Below, piece after piece: positions 24,265 to 37,038 of a stretch of DNA of 64,000 nucleotides. The notes under the pieces are model-generated. The model made no database searches, was not told the DNA's origin, and saw nothing but the letters and a program-made list of their open reading frames with translations. The stretch spans positions 770,228-834,227 of the forward strand of contig OY365818.1 in the NCBI GenBank assembly GCA_959347315.1, given 5' to 3'. The DNA comes from Bimastos eiseni. Lineage: Eukaryota > Annelida > Clitellata > Crassiclitellata > Lumbricidae. The translations under genes were made by a program, and so were the position numbers. Each line of letters starts with the position of its first letter. Position 1 is the stretch's first letter.

Positions 24265-24500
24265 GCCACCCTCTACCCAAGGCCAACCTCCCACCAAGGC
24301 ACCCTCCAAGGTCAACCTTCCGCCAAGGTCACCCTCCAAGGCCAACCTTCCATCAAGGTCAACCTCCAAGGCCAACCTTCCACCAAGACCACTATCCCTC
24401 CAGGACCACTCTACACCAAGGCCATCCTTCAAGGCCACTCTCCTATCAAGGCCATCCTTCAGGGCCACCCTCCTACTAACGCCTTCTTCTAGGGTCACCC
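24265..24500. repeat. Minisatellite of CCAAGGYCAACCTTCCAC units
   Basis: More than ten degenerate units, alternating 15- and 18-bp lengths. Confidence 0.8.
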
Positions 24501-24654
24501 TTCATCAGCACCAAACTCCCTCCAAATCCACCCTCCCTCCCTCCCATATGACCCTTTTCTTGCATCCCAAGAACTGAATCGCCCACCCCTTGTGGTGTCA
24601 GCAGCCGAGACTACTGCATATATAAGTAGAAGGGCAGGTTAATTCAGATGTCAT

Positions 24655-24718
24655 AGATATGATCATAATCCTGATCATAATCCTGATCATAATCCTGATC
24701 ATAATCCTGATCATAATC
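24655..24718. repeat. 12-bp tandem repeat
   Basis: Five near-identical units of GATCATAATCCT. Confidence 0.95.
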
Positions 24719-25674
24719 CGCTACATTAACAAAAGAAATACAACGATACTATACCAGATACGACGTATCAACAGCAGAGATATCACAACAATGCGAATTT
24801 AGTTATATCTTAATGATGGTTTTATCACAAGTAGAGGAGGCAGCGGTAGGTCTCACGAGCAGCCTATAGTTAGCACACTCAACGGCAAAAACGTTGATTA
24901 ATTTTGGGTATAGTTAAACATAATCGGGTCATTTAAGAAAGAGAAAAAGGTAGTTGGAATTTCAGAAAAGGGCCAAACACACACACACACACACACAATC
25001 AGTCGGCTATCAGTCATAATCACCCATCTCGCATATAGATGAAGAGCAGTATCTGCTTACAGGAAAACCCCGAAACTACATTTTCAATATCCTCTCCGAT
25101 AATAACTGCTTACGTTTTACGGCAACGAAGACATAGGAGTTACCCCTCAAAGCCACACATGATTACATCAATTCCATGTGTAAGGAGGATTCCCACGAAT
25201 TGTAACAGGCAGGTTGTAGAGTAAATCTTTTCATACATTTATATACCGCCCCTTCTAGTTATCTACTCAGAGGCACTATCTGCGTTAAGATGTCAAGGGT
25301 CATCACGAACAAATATAATTCATAATTGCATCTTAATTAGTAACTTCTAAAGCGCCGGCATCTAATGCACAAGTCATCAATCGACGGCACTCCAAAACCA
25401 AGTCATAGTCAGGACATATCCAGAAGTCCGTAAGACTTCATTGAGTTGGTCAAAGTAGCCAACGTGAAAGCGAGGCTCGTTTTCAATGTACCTGTCTGTT
25501 GTGCCGTCTCTTCACAGAAGACATTGAACCGAACAGGACAGAAGCAGTTGAAGCAGTTATTGTCTGTAGAGTCGTTTAAGGCAGTTAGAACAACACACGG
25601 TCATCAAGAGACTTATACAGCCTTTCTCAAGTCAACTGAAAACAAGAAATATAAACATCAGAATGAAAGACGAA

Positions 25675-26665
25675 TAACAGAAGAATAATAGAAGCAGAAG
25701 AATTAATAGAAGCAGAATTAACAGAAGCAGAAGAATTAACAGAAGAATAACAGAAGAATTAACAGAAGCAGAAGAATAGCAGAAGAATAACAGAAGAATT
25801 AACAGAAGCAGAAGAATTAACAGAAGCAGAAGAATTAACAGAAGCAGAAAAATAACAGAAGCAGAAAAATAGCAGAAGAACAACAGAAGAATTAACAGAA
25901 GCAGAAGAATTAACAGAAGAATTAACAGAAGAATAACAGAAGAATTAACAGAAGCAGAAGAATTAATAGAAGCAGAAGAAGTAGCAGAAGCAGAAGCAGC
26001 AGAAGAAGTAGCAGAAGCAGAAGAAGTAGCAGAAGAAGTAGCAGAAGCAGAAGAAGTAGCAGAAGAAGTAGCAGAAGCAGAAGAAGTAGCAGAAGAAGTA
26101 GCAGAAGCAGAAGAAGTAGCAGAAGAAGTAGCAGAAGAAGTAGCAGAAGCAGAAGAAGTAGCAGAAGAAGTAGCAGAAGCAGAAGAAGTAGCAGAAGAAG
26201 TAGCAGAAGAAGTAGCAGAAGCAGAAGAAGTAGCAGAAGAAGTAGCAGAAGCAGAAGAAGTAGCAGAAGAAGTAGCAGAAGCAGAAGAAGTAGCAGAAGA
26301 AGTAGCAGAAGAAGTAGCAGAAGAAGTAGCAGAAGCAGAAGAAGTAGCAGAAGCAGAAGAAGTAGCAGAAGAAGTAGCAGAAGCAGAAGAAGTAGCAGAA
26401 GAAGTAGCAGAAGCAGAAGAAGTAGCAGAAGAAGTAGCAGAAGCAGAAGAAGTAGCAGAAGAAGTAGCAGAAGAAGTAGCAGAAGCAGAAGAAGTAGCAG
26501 AAGAAGTAGCAGAAGCAGAAGCAGAAGAAGTAGCAGAAGAAGTAGCAGAAGCAGAAGAAGTAGCAGAAGAAGTAGCAGAAGAAGTAGCAGAAGCAGAAGA
26601 AGTAGCAGAAGAAGTAGCAGAAGCAGAAGAAGTAGCAGAAGAAGTAGCAGAAGTAGCAGATTTAG
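25675..26665. repeat. 1-kb GAA/GCA/GTA minisatellite
   Basis: The left part (to about 25980) is built from AGAAGAATTAAC and AGAAGCAG units with frame slips. The right part (25981-26665) is built strictly from the triplets GAA, GCA and GTA. Because every unit is a multiple of three, all frames of the right part lack stops on both strands. Confidence 0.95.
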
Positions 26666-26849
26666 GAGAAGCAGAAAAGAAGCACAAGCAGAAGAAGAAG
26701 AACAGTCTCTTAAATCACGTCCTGCAGCCAAGGGTGAAAAGAAGTCACGGACTTCATTTTCTTAGCCTCAGCAAACAAATACGTATGGTCAGTCCTCCTC
26801 CTCGCTGTCTATCTTCCGACAGTGTATGGTCAGTGCATTCATCATAGAT

Positions 26850-27125
26850 GGATTGAATAGAGGGCGAAGGTGGAGAGAAATCTAGAACTAAATTCCTGCT
26901 GTGGGGTTTGAACCTCCAAACTCTCAATAAGACCGTCGACCACATTAAACAATACACAATCGACGAAAGCACTGCAATACTGGACATCGTCGTCGTCATC
27001 ATCGACGTCATCACACCACAATAGACTGCTAGTCAACCATCTTAGTTTATCTGACAACAGGTTTACAGGACTCATCTCTAAACAGCAGGACTTGGGTTGC
27101 AGCTTCTTCAAGTCCAGTTGAATCG
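26850..27125. other. Non-coding stretch
   Basis: Nothing recognised apart from a CGTCGT trinucleotide patch near 26990. Confidence 0.4.
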
Positions 27126-27137
27126 TAATGTAGCAAC

Positions 27138-27232
27138 CACGCCACTGTTTGCGCTCAGTGGCAGTCCGAAGCCTGGATAAAGGGGGAGGGCGACGCCAAT
27201 GATTTCTGTTATCACACAGTGTCGTTAAACAG
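27138..27232 (-). repeat. Dispersed repeat R1, copy a
   Basis: Reverse complement reads GTTTAACGACACTGTGTGAT, then ATTGGCGTCGCCCTCC, TTTATCCAGGCTT, and ends in GCGCAAACAGTGGCG. It aligns with the other R1 copies. Confidence 0.8.
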
Positions 27233-27599
27233 AAACTATCGTCATGTGATATGAATTAGAAATGACAGGCAAACAACATCTGTACAGATTGTAACAAAGT
27301 AGAAGTTTACACCAAGTTTAATAAGACTTTGAATCAATTGAGAGCAGAAACAAGTAAATAAGATCACACACAAACAACAATGATACAAGAATTTTTTTAA
27401 ATAGAAAAATAAAAGAGAAGCTAAGTAAATGTATAAAAATAAAAATCCAAAGATAGAGAAATAAAAAAAGGAATAAAATCTGGTTAAAACATTCAAAGAG
27501 CAGAAAAAGATAAATAAAAGCGCATTAGAACAGTTGAGGATCCAAGACAAACAGTCGCACTTCAATTCGATCCCACTACGTTCCCATCTCTTGTGTTAG

Positions 27600-27743
27600 A
27601 TAAGTTCCTCCTGGAACAGTCTGTCACTGCACTTAATTCTCTGTTGCCTTCGACTCTGTGATGCCAATGCATTTACCAATGGTTTTAAAACGCACTTATT
27701 TCGATCTGTTATAATCGGCACAGCGCTTTTCTTAGGCACCTAA
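27600..27743 (+). pseudogene. Relic of a non-LTR retrotransposon ORF 3' end
   Basis: An open 47-codon frame between a TAG and a TAA reads SSSWNSLSLHL … FTNGFKTHLFRS. The pairing of a WNSLP-like motif with an FKxxLKTHLF-like motif is typical of the C-terminus of many CR1/Jockey-type reverse-transcriptase ORFs. A related DNA segment occurs inverted at 30985-31058. No upstream reverse-transcriptase sequence is present. Confidence 0.4.
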
Positions 27744-27769
27744 AAATGCGCTATATCAGGCGTACTCAC

Positions 27770-29540
27770 ACGCGCATACATTATACATACACATACATAG
27801 ACCTACGAATATACATAGCATATATCAATGTATACATCATACGTACATTTTACATACGGGTACTTCAGTACACAGGCATTATTATATGCAATCATACAGA
27901 CACACATATTTCAAATCTATAGCTTAGCAAATGCCATGGGAGCAAAAACCAATGGAGAGACAGAGAACAATACAGGGTGAGGAAGAGAGACAGAGAGACA
28001 GACGGACAACCCAACCCATGAGCATTTACAACTATAGACGTACAGACAGACAGAGATACAGACAGACACACAGACAGAGATATACATTCAGAGAGACAGG
28101 CAGTGAGACAGAGAAAGAGACAGACATGTAAACAGATCGACATAGAAAGAGACAGACAGCAACATAGAAAGACAGATACACAGACAGATACCCAGACATA
28201 CAAGAAGAGACAGACAGAGACAGATAGAGGGAGACAATCAATGAGAGCCAGCCAGACATAGAAATAGCACCCGACTTACTGTTATACAACGGAACCCATG
28301 TGTTGTATGGGGTAACCCAGAGTTGAACCCTTTCGCCAAGGACTGCACTCTCCAACTCCGCCGACATCAACGATCCCACCCACACACACTCTCACACATG
28401 CACTGTGTACGACGGCCAGCCACACGTGTGCGCATATGTACATATTAATTGCGCCCTTGCACAACTGATTAGGCCCGTCGAACAAAGGCAAATTCCCCAA
28501 CTGATAAAGCGGGGAGGGAGGGGAGGTACCCTCGGGCCGTCAGCTGGCCTGGCCGCCCGCCCGCCAGGTCGGCCACCGCCGCCTCAGCCTGCCTGCTCTC
28601 TTAAAAGCCCGCAGACGTCAATCAATGCGGATATATTTACCACCGTAAGTGGGGTTCGATTGCCAGCCCGCACCCACCTACCTACTTGGCCCCTCCGCCC
28701 CCCAACGATCTCCCGACCACGGCAACACCCTCTGTATCGCCTCACCCACTCCGTAACTGCGACCTTCCCAGGGTGAACGCACTAGGCCCCGTCAAGGGCA
28801 CGATGTCCTCGCACTTGGGGACGTTCTGAAACCCTCCCTGGGGTTAACAAGCGCATATTGGCCAACGGAGGACAAGCCACGGCTTGATTGTGAAATATTA
28901 GCAAAGACCATCCGAAAAGTCAATTGGCCAGCGCACTTTGAACTTTCAAAGGCAAACAAGGTTCACGGCTAAAGCAAATACCAAGCCAGATTCCAATCTG
29001 TGTATGGACGTGTGTATGCACACGTCTCGCACTGTGTATGGTTGCTTGTATGTGTGTGTTAGAGTGTGCGTATTTTGTCGTTTCATAATCTTAATATAAT
29101 ATTTTATCATAGAAAAATTCTTTTCGCCAGATTCTGCTACCTGCAACGACCTCCGCGAAAGACGAAACGCATGATCATCTGATGAGGTCATTATTTATTA
29201 TCGGACCACAGGGCCATGATGATCAGGCCATTGACTGCAACGGTCCATAATTTAATCCCTACAACTCATAGGTAAACAACAGTGTAACACCGTTACGTCT
29301 TTATACATCGACTAACCCCCCTCCCCCTCCTCATCTCACATTGCGAAAGAAGTACGGAAGTAACATTACGACTAAATGACTAAGATACAGACAGCTCTTA
29401 AAAGATTAGAGATGGAAAATCAATGGGCTGATTCAAAATACATACAGAACTCTGGGTATATAAAGTTATTTACATTTGTCGCAGAAGCTGGAATTCGAAC
29501 ATTAAAATAACTGAACAACAGATTACCCAATAACAATAAA
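27770..29540. other. Non-coding stretch
   Basis: It contains ATACAT-rich sequence to 27900 and a GACAGA tetranucleotide-rich tract at about 28040-28240. The GC-rich patch at 28500-28760 has open frames but no recognised domain. Confidence 0.45.
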
Positions 29541-29547
29541 AAGTAAA

Positions 29548-29753
29548 ATTTCTCCCATTAGTAACAATACAAAGTAACATTTCTGCCAACAGTAACATTA
29601 CAAAATAACATTTCTCCAAATAGTAGCACTACATAGTGACATTTCTCCTAATAGCAACATTACAAAAAAGATTTCTCACAACAGTAACACAACAAGGTCG
29701 CATTTCTCCCAATAGTGACACCACAAAGTAAGATTTCTCTCTGTATAGTAACA
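29548..29753. repeat. 31-bp minisatellite, seven units
   Basis: ATTTCT recurs every 30-31 bases, each unit continuing roughly CCCAATAGTAACATTACAAA. The units differ from each other by 10-25 percent. Confidence 0.9.
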
Positions 29754-29759
29754 GTTTGA

Positions 29760-30980
29760 ACCAACAGATCCTAAAGCATCAGTTAGCCTTTAACAACATT
29801 CAGTGTGATATAGCACCATCATAAATGTCACATAATTGCATAATGTTACTGGAACATTGTGATACAGATTGTCTAGTGGAACCTCTTGCCACAACCAACC
29901 TACACAAGCAGCTCTAGGCAGAGTCAGAGAGCACAACACAAGAATCGATTAATCATTACATACTCTTTATAAAAACACAGGAAGAGGCAGATGATTATCA
30001 TTGTCATGTAACTCACATATACATATGCATATTGCGCTAATTTATACATTCACCTCTATTAGAAGCAGGGGTCGCTGGGAAAGAGAGCGCTTCAATTCAA
30101 TTCCATGTATACGAGAGATCAGCGTGAGTAGAGGATACTGGCATGATAGAACGGATCGTTTACCCTTCTACCTCAGCCAACAACTGTCGCTCCGAGCAAT
30201 CCGATACTCCTGTTCATGACGCCGATATGTGCACGCAACGACTCATTCATATAGCGCCAACCGTATGTCCCGGCAAAACGAAGGGACCCTATTGAAACGA
30301 CGGGAAGATATTCTACCACGAGTTCATACACAGAACACCCAACATCACAAACGAAGAGCAGAAACAGCAGCCTGAAGTGCACCGATACAGGTACACCTAA
30401 GAGCCCTACACCGCCCCTCCTCACCCCCTCCTCATCCGGCAGCACAGGTAAAAGCTCCTGCTGGAGGGCAAGGCAGCTGACCGCGCCCGATGCAGGAAGC
30501 AGCAGGCAGCAGCAGAAGCAGCCGACACTTGACGGGCCAGAACGGAGAAAAAGGAGCCCACCCTCTTCAGCCCACAGGGTAAAACAACATTCGCGTTTAT
30601 ATACAGACGCATGCAAGACACGGAACACCCGCATGCACGGTACTTCTCTGAATATACAGCATGTATCTAAGCATGTGTACGAACCTACTGTGTGCCTCTA
30701 TGTATCTATTATATCTGTGTACGTATGCCTTCATGTGCCTACATGTATGTGTGGGTTTCTAAATGTTTCGTGTTGCCCCGATTCAATGTATACTCGTTAA
30801 ATTTGAAATCCAATTCTGTAAAGTGTTCCTGTGGCATTGTATATATTGTGGGATGTGGTATTCGTTTGGTAAGAGCAGTCACCTTGAAATTCATGGGGTG
30901 AGGGTTGAAGCCTCTTCCTTCTCCTATCAGATCCTACCCACAATAGTTCCCTACCTAAATTTACCACAGATTCAAACAAA
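29760..30980. other. Non-coding stretch
   Basis: It carries one repeat-end motif (TTCATATAGCGCCAA, 30246-30260). No gene was recognised. Confidence 0.4.
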
Positions 30981-30984
30981 TGTT

Positions 30985-31058
30985 AGCAAATGCATTACAG
31001 AGTCAAAGGAAAGAGAATATTAAGAGCAGAGGCAGACTGTTCCAGGAGGAAAACTTCC
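30985..31058 (-). pseudogene. Second relic of the same retroelement-like segment
   Basis: Reverse complement contains CCTCCTGGAACAGTCTGCCT and TTGACTCTGTAATGC, which align with 27606-27665. It sits directly 3', on the minus strand, of R1 copy b. Confidence 0.45.
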
Positions 31059-31065
31059 ATTACTT

Positions 31066-31147
31066 GCACTCTGAGAGTGCCAGTCCCAAGCCTAGATAAA
31101 GTAGGGTCACGCTAATGATCCTAGTTATCACACGGTGTCGTTAAACT
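31066..31147 (-). repeat. Dispersed repeat R1, copy b
   Basis: Reverse complement reads AGTTTAACGACACCGTGTGA, then GATCATTAGCGT, TTTATCTAGGCTTGGGACTG and CACTCTCAGAGTGC. Confidence 0.8.
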
Positions 31148-31149
31148 GC

Positions 31150-33340
31150 ACAGTTAACACTACTTTTGACAGCATATTTATTCTTCAGAATGGTTTAGAA
31201 TTAATCTTTGGGTTTCTGCAATGGATTATTAACCAGAGCTTCATTTGAATTGAATTTTGATGGACGCATTGTCGATTCAATTACTAAATGAAAACAATGA
31301 ATGAATACAGTAACTGCACAATATGTTAAATTAGATTGTATTAATCTTATCATGGCTACCAGTCATCCTCATCTTTCCACAATCATCAGATCTTGAGTTG
31401 ACTCCAAAGAGGTTAATATTATCATGCATGTGTGCCAAATGCATTGGGCTCCCGTTCCCCATGAAATTCACTTCCAACTGTTTTTTAGAAGTGTTTCATG
31501 TGATGAATTATGTAGTTCCATATTATTATTAATCAAATTTGTGACATGTAGAAGGCCACATCAACATTTGAAGCTGAGGCTGAGGAAAATTCCTATCGAT
31601 TAGTTGTCAATAAAATTCATGTCGTCAGGGTCGGTTATGGTCAGGTTAGGCGCCCTGAAGGTCATTTTTGGGTCAGTGCCGTCAAGAGATTTAGTGCAGC
31701 TGCATAAACTTCTATATCAGCAAGAATTCTTTCCATAAATCCAGATTCCATATAAACAGAATATTTTCATCAATCCAGCTTCTATGTCAGCAGAATTATT
31801 TTCATCAATGTGGCTTCCATTTCCTTCATACTCATACATGCCAAGGCTAAGAAAATGAAGTCGCAAACATTGCTTTCTTCATGTATTCTACTGGTTCTCA
31901 CAAGACTGACTTTTCTTGTCCAATCAACCACCAATATCTGCCTTAACAGTACACTTGCGATTCATTCTATTTTCAGAAGATTTAAATGATGCTGTTCAAT
32001 ATTTTACACAAGTAAAATCTACATTTAAATCATAAATTCCAATTAAACGTTAACGAATTATCCGCTAACGAAGCGTACTGCATGAATATTCAACAGACGG
32101 GGTTCAAAATCGAACATTGCAGGTGATCGAATCTTACAAGTAATCGCGTTTTGCAATTGATCATTCAAACGTTTAGTTAAAAATCATAAAAGCAGAAATT
32201 TATTATCTTTAACAATAATTACAACTTAGTATCGAGAAAAAGTAAATTTTGACCTGGGTCGACTTTCGTTGTTGCTTCCGTCACCGACCATCAACTGTTT
32301 CGTCCTAGAAACCAACACACACGGAAAATTAGTTTTATAGCGCCTTTAATTTCTTAACCGCATTTCAGATCAATTACTTTAGTCAAATAGCTATCAAAAA
32401 AAATCGTGGCATTTTTAATTCTACTAATAAATAAAATGTTTTTTTCGATTTTATTTACTGTAATACATGAATCGATTTTTAAAACGAGTCATGCTTATGT
32501 TTTGCGATGGACATGACTTTAAAATAAAAAATATCTGTTAGTGACTAGATGTTGACCGTAAAATCATTATTTTTACATTTTTATTATCATCATCATCCCC
32601 ATCATTCTCATCAACAATAACAACATCATCAACAACAGCATTGCCGATTTTGTTTCATTTTCATCATCGTCATTATTAATAGTTTTTGCATAAATTACTG
32701 TCTGTAGAAACCTATTATTACTTTATTACCAATACCAATACGAAACGAAATGCTAAAATATATTAGTAATAGCAGCTGCATCCGCGTATTAGGGCCTTAA
32801 AGCTGACAGTTTCAGTTATGTTTAAGGTTTCTGAATGCTGATTGATTGCTGAAGCAGTTACGTTCATATAGCGCGTCAATTTGACATATTTCAACCTACG
32901 TCATCCTCGCTGACTAAATTTTAGTAGTGAACATTAATATTAACTTTTTTCATTTTTCTTATGCTTTGTTGATTAAACAAACGATTGGACGAAATTGGTG
33001 AACGTTTGTGGGCGATTGATTTTCTTAATTATTTCAGAATCCAGTAAATGAACTCACACCGACAATTCTAGGCCTACAATTATTATATATTTTAAAAGGT
33101 GTTCGTTTGACAGTAGGCGATCAAGTTCTGTGCGTCACGTTCGCAAGATGGCGTCGGTCACAATCATTGACATAATACAAACACAAATCAATGGTTATAC
33201 AAATGGTCATGAAATTATATTCACCAGAATTAATAACTTACGGTTCTCATAGCAATCGGTATTCAATTTTGTGACTTGGAATAATTGCTGAAAATTGCTT
33301 TAATAAATATTGTAACAAAGTCTTGTTCGGTTGTTTAAAA
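31150..33340. other. AT-rich non-coding stretch
   Basis: Contains a two- to three-fold repeat of TTTTCATCAATCCAGCTTCT at 31730-31820 and the motifs TTTTATAGCGCC (32334) and TTCATATAGCGC (32863). A CAAGATGGCGTC site lies at 33144-33155. No gene was seen. Confidence 0.45.
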
Positions 33341-33351
33341 ACAATTAATAC

Positions 33352-33430
33352 AGCACTGTGTGAAATCAAAAATTATTGGCGTCGCCCTCCTTGCTTGGTA
33401 CTGGCACTGCGAAATGCGAGCAGTGGCGGA
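33352..33430 (+). repeat. Dispersed repeat R1, copy c
   Basis: Reads ATTATTGGCGTCGCCCTCC, GGTACTGGCACTGCG and GCGAGCAGTGGCGGAGATGG. Confidence 0.75.
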
Positions 33431-33646
33431 GATGGATGCACAAAATATGTTGTTTGGCATCTACTATGGCTTTCTTTTCGACCATCTGACGAGATCAATT
33501 ATTCTTGAAAAAACAAAAATTATATTTACGACCACTGAAGTGTAGTCTTCAGGTGTAGCGATGTGTAGGCCTACTCGTCTCCATGTTCTCTGTCTCAGCC
33601 AATGAGGTGCAATGTGCCATACACAAACCCTCTAAGATTTGACACA

Positions 33647-33664
33647 GCGCTCGTGAATAAACTG
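33647..33664 (+). repeat. GCGCTCGTGAATAAACTG dispersed motif, copy 1
   Basis: An 18-bp motif that recurs at 34204, 45335 and 45354 with one or two differences. Confidence 0.8.
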
Positions 33665-34203
33665 GTTCCCTGCGCTTATGTTTCGAGCGGCTATTAGGAA
33701 GCTTGGAAATTACAGTAACTGATCTTCTACCTTCTGCCATCAGCGGAGGAAATTTGGCCGCTGTTAGAGCGTAGTTCGGTAGGTGGCGGAAGTATAGCAG
33801 TAGTCTTGTAAATATCAAACAGTAAAAATGCTTGAAACTATCGATTGTGTGAAGCGCAGGGCACCATCTTGTTAACGAGTGCTTCAGGAAGATAATATCC
33901 ATAGTAAGCTAAATTCCTCTGCCACAGGGACCAAATGGAGCCAATTACGGTAGCGTTGTTAGGACACGTACAGGCCCAGGATGGTCTAATACAATAATTA
34001 GAACGGGTGTTGAGTAGGCGAGTTATCTGTTGCCTCCTTAACCGCGCCTTATTTATTGTAATTATTTTCTTTTCAAGCTCTGATCTTTGAGTTAGCAGTT
34101 CACCAATCCAACCATGGTACTACACCGCCTTCTACTCCAGTTTAAGGTTTCTCTGAAAACCAGACCCCGATATCCACTGCATATAACTCTCCTATGCGAT
34201 GCG

Positions 34204-34221
34204 GCGCTCGTGAATAAGCTG
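34204..34221 (+). repeat. GCGCTCGTGAATAAGCTG dispersed motif, copy 2
   Basis: Same motif as 33647. Both copies are followed by TGGTxCCCTxCGCTT, so the shared block is about 35 bases long. Confidence 0.8.
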
Positions 34222-34641
34222 GTGCCCTTCGCTTTCTTTAGAGTAACTCCTGAGAATTTATGAGTATGCGATTAAAAATTTAGAAATATGTTAATACAAT
34301 TTCTAAATTGTAGATGCGATTTAGAAATATGCATATATAAAATGCAACACAATATACGGTTGCGAATAGGGTCACGTGGCACGTGACGAAAGAGAGATGG
34401 CGGCGTGTTCTTGCGCTGGCTAATTAGAACCTAGAAGACAATTATTTAATGGACCGTAAGATCAGAGAACTCCTCTTCTAATCCGGACAATGTAATTGGG
34501 TCGCAAGAGCGATCGCAACGGACCAACGATGGACCCTCGAGGGATAATTACGCCTTCGCCCGGCAGGTGTTTGGCCGACCAACGGACGGACGACGGATGC
34601 AGTGGCCCTCACTACATGCAATGTTAGTTGTAGCAGTATAG

Positions 34642-34726
34642 ACACTGTGTGAGAGCAACGATCGTTGGCGTCGCCCTCCTCTTTATCCAGATTTGGGACT
34701 GACACTGCAAGAGTGCGAACAGCGGA
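34642..34726 (+). repeat. Dispersed repeat R1, copy d
   Basis: First of three tandem R1 copies. It reads CACTGTGTGAGAGC, CGTTGGCGTCGCCCTCC, TTTATCCAGATTTGGGACTG and GAGTGCGAACAGCGG. Confidence 0.85.
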
Positions 34727-34762
34727 TGAGTTTTAATTAGTGATAATAGTTTCAGTATCACA

Positions 34763-34845
34763 ATCAAATGTGATAGCAAAGATCATTGGCGTCGTCCTCC
34801 TCCTGTATCCAGTCTTGAGACTGGCACTGTCAAAGTGCCAACAGT
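34763..34845 (+). repeat. Dispersed repeat R1, copy e
   Basis: Begins 121 bases after copy d. It reads AAAGATCATTGGCGTCGTCC and GAGACTGGCACTGTCAAAGT. Confidence 0.85.
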
Positions 34846-34863
34846 AGTAGTAATTTCATTCTG

Positions 34864-34954
34864 ACGACACTGAGTGATGACAAAGATCATTGGCGTTGCC
34901 CTCCTCTTCAATCCAGACTTGGGGCTGGCACTGCCGCAATGCAATCAGTGGCGA
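34864..34954 (+). repeat. Dispersed repeat R1, copy f
   Basis: Begins 104 bases after copy e. It reads ACGACACTGAGTGATGAC, AAAGATCATTGGCGTTGCCC and GCAATCAGTGGCGAAGATG. Confidence 0.85.
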
Positions 34955-34996
34955 AGATGAATGTGTGTCTAAGGACAACCTTTATCCTTCGTTGGT

Positions 34997-35372
34997 TGGA
35001 TGGATAGATGGACTGATGGTTGGATTGATGGATGGATTGATGGATGGATGGATTGATTGATGGATGAATTGATGGATGGATAGATGGATTGATGGATGGA
35101 TGGACTGATGAATGGATGGATGGATGGATGGATGGATTGAGGGATGGATTGATTGAGGGATGAATTGATGGATGGATAGATGGATTGATGGATGGATGGA
35201 TTGATGGATGGATTGATGGATGGATGGATTGATGGATTGATGGATTGATGGATGGATGGATTGATGGATGGATTGATGGATGGATTGATGGATGGATGGA
35301 TTGATGGATGGATGGATTGATGGATGGATTGATGGATGGATTGATGGATGGATTGATGGATGGATTGATTGA
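34997..35372. repeat. TGGA/TTGA tetranucleotide array
   Basis: About 90 units of TGGA with interspersed TTGA, some in regular TTGATGGATGGA higher-order order. Open frames on the minus strand are artefacts. Confidence 0.95.
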
Positions 35373-35374
35373 TC

Positions 35375-36945
35375 GATGGTTGGATGGACGAACGGTTGGA
35401 TGTACGGACAGCGGACGGACGAATGGAATGTGGATGGATGAATGGATATGTGAGACATAGAAAGAAGGCAGAAGACAGGAGACAAACACCTAAGGAAGGA
35501 GGGAAGCAATGAATTAAGAAGGACACAGACCAACCGATTTATGAAGCGCCAATAAGATTGTCTCACGTGATCGCCTGCCGTAATTCGAGAGGCGGTCATC
35601 TTGGACATTGGACACTCAACGCTGGACACTGCTTGGTCGATGACTGACCGCACGGAAGCGGCGCCTGCCTTCCAGTTTCTCTGCCCCTCCAGGCGCTCCC
35701 TTGGGACACATCCATCCCCATAGAGCACTGGGAAGCAGGCCTCGCACCGCCCGTCCATCTGGCGGGCCGGGGGTGGAGTGGGTGGGTGGCCTGGCTTGGC
35801 CTGGAGTGGGTGGGTGGACCGACGGAAGCGGTGCGTAGTACACGATTGCGCTTTTAATTCCGCCTTGATGGGCGAATCTTCAGGGATTCATCTAAGGACT
35901 TTGAATGACGATCATTGAGTTGAGTTGACGTCGACAGAAGAGTGTTGCGTTGAGAGAATGCGTGAGATCAGATAAAGAAGACATCCGTTCAGTTAAGACC
36001 GACGGACGGTAGACTTCATGATTAGGATTCGCTACAAGAGATTCGTGGTTTGATTAAACTACATTACACTTTATTAAATTAAATTAGACTAGATGATTAT
36101 TTAATTATAATAGATTACATTACATTTTATTAGATTATATCATATAGATTATATTAGTATAGATTTTTATTGAATTATAGGTGGATAGAATTAATCATAT
36201 AAAGAGATAAGTTCAGATAAAGCCTCATGTCTTCTCTAGAAGTGTGAATAGATTCTTATATAACAGAGACGACTTCAGCTGATGACACTCGTGAGTTTTT
36301 GCATATCAGATCCGAGTTAAAATGTGATTAAATCAATCAGCAAGAACATCTTCAAGAGATAATGACTCCAGCAATTAATAAGGAATTTATTAGCCATCAT
36401 GCAGTTACATTTTAGATTATACTTTGTAGGTTTTGCAACTCAAGCTTTGACCGAATTCTGTCGAAAGTCATTCTTGTCTGATTCCTCCTTGGTCCAAAGT
36501 AAACTACCAGTTCAAAGCACTTACCTCTCTAACTATGGCAAGGCATGACGTTGCAAGACTGTCCTGGACACTCACACCAATGATTTTCATTTAGCCTTAG
36601 ACGCTGCTGTTTGTCTTTCTGACTTAAAAGAATCTATTGCATCTGTTCGATATCTTCCAGTTTCTTCAAGCAATACGGACAATGCTCGGACGAACAGGTT
36701 ATATAAGTTATTCTCTGAAGCGGCTTCCAACCGATTTGTTTTAAAAGTGATTAATTCAATAATATCGCTCTCACGTACTTTTTAACGGGGTAATTCATAA
36801 ATTAGAAATTTGTAGATAATTTTGTCAGGATCAAAACTGTTTTGGAATTTAAAAATCGATGAGTATCTATCTATTAGTTATTATTGCAAATGCCCGTATA
36901 AGGTGATTCTTCACTATTATCCAGACACAGTGAATATACATTTGG
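35375..36945. other. Non-coding stretch
   Basis: A short GC-rich patch at 35600-35850, then AT-rich sequence with ATTAGATTA repeats near 36060-36180. No gene was recognised. Confidence 0.45.
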
Positions 36946-36949
36946 AAAT

Positions 36950-37038
36950 GGATGAATGAATGTCTGTCTGTCTGCCTGGATAGATGAATGAATGAATGGA
37001 TGAATGTATAGATGGATGGATGTATGGATGGATGGTGG
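36950..37038. repeat. TGAA/TGGA/GTCT tetranucleotide tract
   Basis: Mixed short runs of TGAA, TCTG and TGGA. Confidence 0.8.

Noticed and set aside
25922..26731. Minus-strand poly-Leu and Ser/Ala-Thr frames of 269-351 codons
   Set aside because: They arise from the GAA/GCA/GTA triplet array. Composition alone explains them.
34908..35758. HPSI/NPSI repeat frames up to 258 codons on the minus strand
   Set aside because: They are products of the TGGA/TTGA array. The flanking unique parts carry no domain.
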